Assembly (NCBI GenBank): GCA_023412175.1
Contig: JAEYOB010000198.1
Coordinates: forward strand, 1-5,067
Length of the DNA: 5,067 nt
Source of the DNA: Pseudomonadota bacterium
GTDB taxonomy: Bacteria > Pseudomonadota > Alphaproteobacteria > Azospirillales > Azospirillaceae
Direction of reading: 5' to 3'
In this document: piece after piece, positions 1-5,067 of the stretch
Layout: each line of letters begins with the position of its first letter
Numbering within the stretch: the first letter of the stretch is position 1
Translations under genes and position numbers: made by a program
The notes under the pieces: model-generated
Told to the model about the DNA's origin: nothing
Databases searched by the model: none
What the model saw: only the letters and a program-made list of their open reading frames with translations

Positions 1-1327
1 CGGCATCCACGAGCCGGAGCTGCGCGTCAAGCTCTACCCGCACCAGTTCTCCGGCGGCATGCGGCAGCGCGTGGTGATCGCGCTGGCCCTGTGCGCCGAG
101 CCCGAGGTGGTTGTGGCCGACGAGCCGACCACGGCGCTGGACGTCTCCATCCAGGCGCAGATCCTCGATCTGATGAAGCGCCTGTGCCGCGAGAAGCGGG
201 TGGGCATGATCGTCATCACCCACGACATGGGCGTCATCGCCGAGATCACCGACCGCGTCGCCGTCATGTACCGCGGCCGCGTGGTCGAGGAGGGGCCGAC
301 CGCCAAGATTCTCGGCGATCCGGACCACCCCTACACCCGCGCGCTGATCGGCGCGGTGCCGCGCCCGGACGTTCGGCTGCACCGCTTCCCCTACGTGGAT
401 TACATCGAGGGCATCGCCGAGAAGCCCGACGCGATCAATCTCAGGGACCACTGGCTGGGACGCACACGCGACTTCAAACGGAAGCATGACGGGCCGCTGC
501 TGGAGCTGCGCGACCTGTCCATCCGCTTCCCGCTGAACACCGCGTGGCTGGAGCGCAACCGGCGCTATACGGACGCGGTGAAGGGGGTGAGCTTCGCCAT
601 CCGCGAAGGCGAGACCTTCGGGCTGGTCGGCGAGAGCGGCAGCGGCAAGTCCACCATCGCCCGCCTGATCACCGGCCTGTACCGGCCGTCCGGCGGCGCG
701 GTGGTGTTCGACGGCACCGAGGTGACGGCGCTGAAGCGCGACCGCGACCTCAACCCGTTCCGCCGGCAGATCCAGATGGTCTTCCAGGATCCCTACTCGT
801 CGCTGAACCCGCGCATGCGCGTGCTGGACATCGTTGCCGAGCCGATCCGCTTCCACAAGCTGGCCGGCAGCGGCAAGGAGGTGGAGAAGATCGTCCGCGA
901 CCTGCTCGACCATGTCGGGCTGGGTGCCAAGGCCGCCGACAAGTACCCGCACGAGTTCTCCGGCGGCCAGCGCCAGCGCATCGTCATCGCCCGCGCGCTG
1001 GCGACCCGGCCGCGCTTCCTGATCTGCGACGAGCCGACCTCGGCGCTGGACGTGTCGATCCAGGCGCAGATCCTCAACCTGCTGAAGGACCTTCAGGAGC
1101 AGTTGCGGCTGACCATGCTGTTCATCAGCCACGACCTGCCGGTGATCCGCCAGATGTGCGACCGGGTCGGCGTCATGCGCCACGGCCAGTTGCTGGAGGT
1201 GGCGCCGACCGAGGAGCTGTTCGTCAGCCCGCAGCATCCCTACACCCGCGAGTTGCTGTCGCTGATGCCCAACTTCCGCGGTCTGACGCAGAAGGGGCTG
1301 GAGGTCGAGGACCGGGCCACGGGCTGA
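1..1327 (+). CDS. Fused dual-ATPase ABC transporter ATP-binding protein, dipeptide/oligopeptide type (5' partial)
   Basis: This cytoplasmic ATPase subunit would power import of peptides or related solutes (Dpp/Opp, GsiA, YejF class) through inner-membrane permeases. The frame is open from base 2, so the start lies upstream; 441 residues are visible. Seen in domain 1: signature SGGMRQR (50-70), Walker B VVVADEP (about 107-127), H-loop ITHD, then the HPYTRAL motif of the oligopeptide-family C-terminal extension. Its Walker A is outside the window. Domain 2 is complete: Walker [10 protein letters not shown] (629-655), Q-loop [15 protein letters not shown] (773-817), signature SGGQRQR (959-979), Walker B FLICDEP (1016-1036), H-loop histidine (1130-1132) and a second HPYTREL motif. 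All expected catalytic residues are intact. Family fusions usually run about 530-620 residues, so roughly 100-180 are missing. The tandem domains mean one protein does the work of DppD plus DppF. The substrate cannot be read from an ATPase; permease and binding-protein genes are probably upstream. Confidence 0.95.
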   Translation, partial: GIHEPELRVKLYPHQFSGGMRQRVVIALALCAEPEVVVADEPTTALDVSIQAQILDLMKRLCREKRVGMIVITHDMGVIAEITDRVAVMYRGRVVEEGPTAKILGDPDHPYTRALIGAVPRPDVRLHRFPYVDYIEGIAEKPDAINLRDHWLGRTRDFKRKHDGPLLELRDLSIRFPLNTAWLERNRRYTDAVKGVSFAIREGETFGLVGESGSGKSTIARLITGLYRPSGGAVVFDGTEVTALKRDRDLNPFRRQIQMVFQDPYSSLNPRMRVLDIVAEPIRFHKLAGSGKEVEKIVRDLLDHVGLGAKAADKYPHEFSGGQRQRIVIARALATRPRFLICDEPTSALDVSIQAQILNLLKDLQEQLRLTMLFISHDLPVIRQMCDRVGVMRHGQLLEVAPTEELFVSPQHPYTRELLSLMPNFRGLTQKGLEVEDRATG

Positions 1328-1334
1328 CCACGCG

Positions 1335-1339
1335 AAGGA
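1335..1339 (+). promoter_or_regulatory. Shine-Dalgarno sequence for the 40-codon ORF
   Basis: AAGGA sits 7 bases before the ATG at 1347, inside GAAGGAA. This good match to the 16S rRNA 3' end is the main reason to take the small ORF seriously. It lies 7 bases after the transporter stop, consistent with translation as the next cistron of the same message. Confidence 0.5.
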
Positions 1340-1346
1340 AGCAAGG

Positions 1347-1469
1347 ATGCTGTTCAAGGGCCTGACCGACCGCGGCGCGGTTGCCGAGGGCATTCTGGCC
1401 GACATCGCCTGCGCCGCCGAGAAGGCAAACCATCTGGCCGTCTACGAGGGGGGTACGCCGGTGGCGTGA
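1347..1469 (+). CDS. Small hypothetical protein, 40 residues, unrecognised
   Basis: The ORF runs from ATG (1347) to TGA (1467-1469) and begins MLFKGLTDRGAVAEG. I do not recognise it and assign no function. In favour of coding: an AAGGA ribosome site at ideal spacing, a start 19 bases after the transporter stop in the same direction, and G or C at 35 of 40 third positions, matching its neighbours. The first 30 residues could form an amphipathic helix; there is no signal peptide, membrane segment or metal-binding motif. It could be a genuine small protein co-transcribed with the transporter. It could also be the leftover N-terminus of a longer gene whose remainder was lost, since the frame stays open after the TGA to a TAA at 1605, though that stretch is Arg/Pro-rich and not convincingly protein-like. 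Confidence 0.45.
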   Translation: MLFKGLTDRGAVAEGILADIACAAEKANHLAVYEGGTPVA

Positions 1470-1531
1470 AGCCTCCCGACGCGGTGGCCGCTCGTGCCGG
1501 ATGGCTATGCCCGCGCCCTCCCCCCTCGGAC

Positions 1532-1551
1532 GCGGCGGAACACCGCGCCGC
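1532..1551 (+). terminator. GC-rich hairpin, possible weak terminator
   Basis: GCGGCG (1532-1537) pairs perfectly with CGCCGC (1546-1551) across an 8-base loop. It lies after the transporter and small ORF and before the kinase promoter region, where a terminator is expected. No T-run follows (the next bases are ATTCCCCC), so it is not a classical intrinsic terminator. In DNA this GC-rich, six-base stems arise easily by chance. Confidence 0.2.
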
Positions 1552-1589
1552 ATTCCCCCAACGGCTATGCACCGGGTATCGGAAGGCTT

Positions 1590-1616
1590 TTGTTAACGAA
1601 CTATTAACCATATAAG
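1590..1616 (+). promoter_or_regulatory. Candidate promoter of the hybrid kinase gene
   Basis: This is the only clearly AT-rich island in the window. TTGTTA (1590-1595, four of six matches to TTGACA) and TATAAG (1611-1616) could act as -35 and -10 elements, but the 15-base spacer is short. Transcription would start near 1622-1625, giving a leader of about 40 bases. The CtrA-type box occupies the space between the two elements, so its regulator could activate or repress here. Confidence 0.3.
1593..1611 (+). promoter_or_regulatory. CtrA-type binding site (TTAA-N7-TTAAC)
   Basis: TTAACGAACTATTAAC (1593-1608) is an exact match to the full CtrA consensus TTAA-N7-TTAAC known from Caulobacter and other Alphaproteobacteria. 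The second half continues as TTAACCAT (1604-1611), the common extended half-site. It ends 50 bases before the kinase ATG and overlaps the candidate promoter. CtrA is a response regulator for cell cycle or, in many Rhodospirillales, motility and development. Binding is inferred from sequence only, but an 8-of-8 (plus C) match is unlikely by chance in such GC-rich DNA. Confidence 0.55.
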
Positions 1617-1628
1617 CCGAGCGTCGGC

Positions 1629-1638
1629 AGCCTAGGCT
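1629..1638. repeat. 10-bp perfect palindrome AGCCTAGGCT in the kinase leader
   Basis: AGCCTAGGCT reads the same on both strands and lies between the candidate -10 element and the kinase start. It contains CTAG, a tetramer that is rare in many bacterial genomes. It could be a half of an operator or a coincidence. It has no loop and so is unlikely to be an RNA hairpin. Confidence 0.2.
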
Positions 1639-1661
1639 CTGGTGTCTGGTTCGGTTGGTTC

Positions 1662-4583
1662 ATGAAATCCGATAACACTCTGTTGGCACTGGCTGCCGCG
1701 ACGGCGCTGCCGGTCGTGCTGTTTGCCACGGTGATGCTGTTCCTCTACGGCTGCGAAAGGGAAGCCGCGGTCGAGCACGACCTGCGTGCGAAGGCCGCCG
1801 CCGCCGCCACCGCCGTGGAGCGGCAGATCGCCAACGAGTTCGGCGTGCTGAACGCGCTCGCCACATCGGAATCGCTCGACCGGCCCGACCTGGAGGCGTT
1901 CCAGGCGCAGGCCCGGCGCGCGCTGGCAACTCTTCCCTCGTGGCTCGGCATCTCGCTGGGCGAGCGCACCCGCCAGCTCATGGACACGCGCACCCCGCTC
2001 GGGGATCCGCTGCTGCGCACGGTCGAGGACGATAGCAGAAGCCTCCTGTTCGACACCGGCAAGCCGCAGGTCAGCGGCGTGCTGAACATTCCCGAGCGCT
2101 ATCCGGAGCCTTTCGTGCTGGTGCGCGTGCCGGTGTCGCGCGACGGCGAGGTGCGCTTCACGCTCACCGCGACGCTGCGCGCCTATGCACTGGCCGAGTT
2201 GCTGCGCGAGCAGGGTATTCCTGAAGATTGGCGCATCGGCATCATGGACGGGAACGGCGCGTTGCTGGCCCGCACGGTTTCGACGGATCCCCTGGACGAG
2301 GCGCTCGGCGAAAGCTCCGGCATCTCCATACCGGACGGCGACGCTCAACCGGACGGCGACATCTTCCAGGCCGTGACCAGGGACGGCTTCCGCGCCACCG
2401 GGGCATATGTCCGGTCCGGCCTGACCGGCTGGACGATCATCGCCGGCACCGCCACCGACGCGGTGCTGTGGTCGGCGCGCCGCTCGGTCTTCGCCGCCGC
2501 CGCCGGCGGCCTCACGGCGGCGCTCTGCGCCGCGGCACTGGCCTGGAGCCAGATCCGAGCCCATCGCCGCCGCCGGCAGGCCGAGCGGCTCATGGCAGCC
2601 GTGCGGACCGAACGCGCCGTCGCCGACCGCCTGTCCGACATCGCAGCGCACTTCCCCGGCGTCATCTACCGGCGGGTGCTGAAGGACGGCGTCATCAGCT
2701 ATCCCTACGTCAGCGACTCCCGCCACATCTTCGACGAGCTGGAAGGCAGCCGGCTGGCCGGCGAGCCGTTCCGCAACGCTGCCGGCGCAAGCATGACGCC
2801 CGAGACGCAGGCGCGTTGGCGCGACGCGCTGCGCATGTCGATGGAAACCGGGGCACCCTATGCCGTCGAACTGGAAGTCATCACGCAGCAGGGGCGCCGC
2901 ACCCTGCGCAGTCTCGCCCACACGCGACGGGAGGCCGACGGCAGCATCGTGTGGGACGGCCTGGTCCTCGACGTCACCGCCCAACGCGATGCCGAGGAGC
3001 GCTCGCGCGTCGCGGACGAACGGCTGCGGCTGGCGGTGGGGGCCGCCGATCTGGGAACCTTCGACCTGGATGTCGCGACCCGTGCCCTGACCTGGTCGGA
3101 GCGCTGCAAGGCGATGTTCGGCCTCGGCCCCGACGATCCGGTGAACGGCCGCGCCTATCTCTCCCGCCTTCATCCCGACGACATCCCCGCCGTGCGGGCG
3201 GCGGAGGACGGCGCGCTGGATCCGGCGGGCACCGGCGACTACCACATCCGCTTCCGCGTGCTGTGGCCCGACGGCACGCTCCGCTGGCTGGAGGCGACGG
3301 GGAAGGTGGCCTTCGTCGAGGACGCCGGCGTCCGCACGCCGGTCCGCCTGATCGGCACGGTCATGGACATCACCGAAGCGCAACGCGCCGAGAGCCAGCT
3401 CCAGGAAGCCCGCGACCGGGCCGAGCGGGCGAACCTCAGCAAAGGCAAGTTCCTGGCGGCGGCCAGCCACGACCTGCGCCAGCCCCTGCAGTCGCTGTTC
3501 CTGTTCTCCGCCGCCCTGCACCACCATGTGGACAGCGAGCGCGGGCGCGAGCAGCTCATGCACCTGGAGCGCGGCCTCGATGCGCTGAAGGGGTTGCTGG
3601 ACAGCCTGCTCGACGTTTCACGCCTGGACGCCGGCATCATCAAGCCGGAGATGGAGGATTTCCCGCTCGACGACCTGCTCGATCAGGTCGCCGCCGCCTA
3701 TCGGACGGTCGCCGTCGGCAGGGGGCTGGCGCTGGAGGTGCAACCGTCCGGCGCCACGGTGCGCAGCGACCGCACTCTGCTCGGCCGGATGCTGCGCAAC
3801 CTCGTGGAGAACGCCCTGCGCTACACCGAGCGCGGCGGTGTGCGCGTGAGCTGCCATGCGAGCGGCGGCACGCTGCGCATCGAGATCGCCGACAGCGGCA
3901 TCGGCATCCCCCCCGACCACCTCGACCGCATCTGGGAGGAGTTCCATCAGGTGGGCAACACCGAGCGCGACCGCACCCAGGGTCTGGGGCTCGGGTTGGC
4001 CATCGTGCAGCGCATCTCGGGCCTGCTGGAGCATCCCGTCGACGTCCGCTCGGCGCCGGACCGCGGGTCGGTGTTCGGCATCACCGTGCCGGCCGCCCCG
4101 GCCGCGGCGGTGGTCGCGCCGAAGGTGGCGCCGGCCGTCGAGCGCGGCATCGGGCAGTTCGCCGTGCTGGTGGACGACGACGCCATCGTGCTGCTGGGCC
4201 TCAAGGCGATGTTCGAGGAATGGGGCTATCAGGTGCTGGTCGCCGGCTCCACCGACGACGCGCTGAAACGGCTGGAGCGGTCGGGGCGGCGGCCGGACAT
4301 CGTCGTCGCCGACTACCGCCTGCGCGAGGGCCGGGTCGGCACCGAGGCGATCCTGAGCATCCGCCAGCGCTGGGGCGAGACCATCCCCGGCATCATCCTG
4401 ACCGGCGAAACCGGCCCCGAAGCGCAGCGCGACGCCACCGCGCACGGTCTGCGGGTGATCCACAAGCCCGTCACCCCGCGCCAGCTCGGCAAGGCGCTGG
4501 ACCGCCACCGCATGGAGAACACCCCTACCCTCCCCGCCGCCCTTCCCACAGATCGCGTTCGGCAGACAGCGCTTCAGCCATGA
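1662..4583 (+). CDS. Membrane-bound hybrid sensor histidine kinase/response regulator (Cache-like, PAS, PAS, HisKA, HATPase, receiver)
   Basis: The 973-residue protein senses a signal, autophosphorylates on histidine and passes phosphate to its own receiver. Visible order: membrane helix about 6-30; periplasmic Cache-like sensor about 32-272 with WRIGIMDGNG (190-199) and a Gly-Trp near 256-257; second helix about 276-296 followed by Arg-rich cytoplasmic residues; PAS about 324-440; PAS about 454-571; short coiled linker; HisKA with phosphoacceptor His603 in SHDLRQPLQ; HATPase with N-box Asn713/Asn717, G1 DSGIGIP (744-750), F-box Phe761 and G2 GLGLGL (774-779); Ala/Pro linker about 810-832; receiver with acidic Asp839/Asp840, phosphoacceptor Asp884, Thr914 and Lys935. 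Nothing essential is missing. The H-box is HDLRQPLQ rather than the common HELRTPL, placing it in the group that includes NahK-like hybrids. No DNA-binding domain follows the receiver, so an Hpt protein or another regulator is needed. The ATG at 1662 precedes the first helix, but has only a weak ribosome site. The ligand is unknown. Confidence 0.95.
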   Translation: MKSDNTLLALAAATALPVVLFATVMLFLYGCEREAAVEHDLRAKAAAAATAVERQIANEFGVLNALATSESLDRPDLEAFQAQARRALATLPSWLGISLGERTRQLMDTRTPLGDPLLRTVEDDSRSLLFDTGKPQVSGVLNIPERYPEPFVLVRVPVSRDGEVRFTLTATLRAYALAELLREQGIPEDWRIGIMDGNGALLARTVSTDPLDEALGESSGISIPDGDAQPDGDIFQAVTRDGFRATGAYVRSGLTGWTIIAGTATDAVLWSARRSVFAAAAGGLTAALCAAALAWSQIRAHRRRRQAERLMAAVRTERAVADRLSDIAAHFPGVIYRRVLKDGVISYPYVSDSRHIFDELEGSRLAGEPFRNAAGASMTPETQARWRDALRMSMETGAPYAVELEVITQQGRRTLRSLAHTRREADGSIVWDGLVLDVTAQRDAEERSRVADERLRLAVGAADLGTFDLDVATRALTWSERCKAMFGLGPDDPVNGRAYLSRLHPDDIPAVRAAEDGALDPAGTGDYHIRFRVLWPDGTLRWLEATGKVAFVEDAGVRTPVRLIGTVMDITEAQRAESQLQEARDRAERANLSKGKFLAAASHDLRQPLQSLFLFSAALHHHVDSERGREQLMHLERGLDALKGLLDSLLDVSRLDAGIIKPEMEDFPLDDLLDQVAAAYRTVAVGRGLALEVQPSGATVRSDRTLLGRMLRNLVENALRYTERGGVRVSCHASGGTLRIEIADSGIGIPPDHLDRIWEEFHQVGNTERDRTQGLGLGLAIVQRISGLLEHPVDVRSAPDRGSVFGITVPAAPAAAVVAPKVAPAVERGIGQFAVLVDDDAIVLLGLKAMFEEWGYQVLVAGSTDDALKRLERSGRRPDIVVADYRLREGRVGTEAILSIRQRWGETIPGIILTGETGPEAQRDATAHGLRVIHKPVTPRQLGKALDRHRMENTPTLPAALPTDRVRQTALQP

Positions 4584-5067
4584 AGTCGAGGAAAACGCGG
4601 ATCCGGCCCATGTGGCGCAGATCCTCATGCGTGAGCAGCCAGATCCGGGCCTCCGCCTCCTTCACCACGCCCCCGACGCGCCGCAGGTCGGGGGCGGAAT
4701 CGCCCAGGCCGCAGGGCAGCAGCGCCAGCCCCATGCCGGCGCACGCCGCCGCCAGCAGCGCCGCCACCGAGTTCACCCGGTAGCCGACGCGCCCGGCGGG
4801 AACCCGGCGTTTCAGCCACACCGCCATGGCCGTATGGTCGAAGCTGTCGTCCAGCCCCACCCAGTCATGCTCGGCAAGGGCGGCCTGCGCGCCGGCGCGC
4901 TCCAGGCAGGCGGTGGATCCGTAGACGGCGAACGCCATTCCCGACACCGCCCGCCCCACCAGATTCTCCGGCGGCGTCAGGGTCGCGCGGCTGGCGACGT
5001 CGGCCTCGCGCGTGGTCAGGCTCAGCTTCGCCTCGGCCCGCAACAGGTTGACCTGGATTTACGGCCG
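4525..5067 (-). pseudogene. LysR-type transcriptional regulator, effector-binding half (5' partial, in-frame stop)
   Basis: Read on the minus strand, this is the C-terminal effector-binding domain of a LysR-family regulator, which would bind a small molecule and tune a DNA-binding helix-turn-helix (not in the window). Family hallmarks seen: LTTREADVASR, NLVGR, MAFAVYGS, the VNSVAALLAAACAGMGLALLP stretch, and the C-terminal LLTHEDLRHMGRIRVFLDF (GcvA/AmpR-like style). The stop is TAG at 4525-4527. Upstream, the frame reads R-P-stop-I-Q-V-N-L-L, with TAA at 5059-5061. The family pattern P-x-I-Q-V-x-L, 18 positions before READ, aligns exactly through this stop, so coding was expected to continue. 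Either a nonsense mutation has split the gene or the base calls at the window edge are wrong. A separate 172-residue protein from the TTG at 5043 is possible but unlikely without a DNA-binding domain. Its 3' end overlaps the kinase 3' end by 59 bases. Confidence 0.65.

Noticed and set aside
544..1365. A 273-codon + strand frame inside the transporter gene
   Set aside because: It is an out-of-phase shadow; the in-phase frame carries complete Walker A, signature, Walker B and H-loop motifs.
1503..1570. GGCTATGC occurs twice (1503-1510 and 1563-1570), which might suggest a direct repeat or insertion scar
   Set aside because: Only eight bases match, the flanks differ, and nothing resembling a mobile element lies between them.
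1632..3563. A 643-codon open frame on the minus strand, antisense to the kinase
   Set aside because: It is a mirror of the strongly GC3-biased kinase gene. Its product is His/Arg/Gly/Ala-rich low-complexity sequence with no recognisable domain, while the + strand protein has complete kinase motifs.
3618..4628. A 336-codon minus-strand open frame opposite the kinase HATPase and receiver regions
   Set aside because: The composition is antisense-like, and it conflicts with both the intact kinase and the LysR frame at 4525-4628.
2228..4783. An 851-codon open frame on the + strand in another phase
   Set aside because: The translation is dominated by Arg, Pro and Gly with no domain, typical of an out-of-phase reading of GC-rich coding DNA, and it runs through the kinase and the LysR remnant.
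1..5067. A search for a novel defence, mobile or CRISPR-like system
   Set aside because: No repeat arrays, transposase, integrase, nuclease, toxin-antitoxin or retron-like features were seen. The genes are a common transporter ATPase, a sensor kinase and a LysR regulator.

Overview
The window is very GC-rich DNA with strong G/C bias at third codon positions. It looks like an alphaproteobacterial chromosome or large replicon. Azospirillum and related Rhodospirillales fit best, judging by protein style and a perfect CtrA-type box, but this is inference because no taxonomic marker gene is present.

Layout. (1) Bases 1-1327, + strand: the 3' part of a fused, two-ATPase-domain ABC transporter subunit of the dipeptide/oligopeptide (Dpp/Opp/GsiA/YejF) type. 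Its first ATPase domain is cut by the window edge. (2) 1347-1469, + strand: a 40-codon ORF with a good Shine-Dalgarno sequence, 19 bases after the transporter stop. I do not recognise it. (3) 1470-1661: an intergenic region. It holds a GC hairpin, then a sharply AT-rich island with a TTAA-N7-TTAAC CtrA-type box overlapping a possible promoter, then a 10-bp palindrome just before the next gene. (4) 1662-4583, + strand: a 973-residue membrane-bound hybrid histidine kinase (periplasmic Cache-like sensor, two PAS domains, HisKA, HATPase, C-terminal receiver). (5) 4525-5067, - strand: the effector-binding half of a LysR-type regulator, convergent with the kinase and overlapping its 3' end by 59 bases. 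Its frame carries a TAA stop at 5059-5061, two codons from the window edge, where family alignment predicts continued coding.

How the parts relate. The transporter gene and perhaps the small ORF are the tail of a peptide or nickel/glutathione-type uptake operon. The kinase appears to be a separate unit with its own promoter, possibly under CtrA control. It has no response regulator with an output domain and no Hpt protein beside it here, so its partners must lie elsewhere. The LysR remnant looks unrelated to the kinase in function. I found no RNA gene, CRISPR array, insertion sequence or attachment site. The content is mostly ordinary; the most interesting points are the CtrA-type box, the small ORF and the interrupted regulator.
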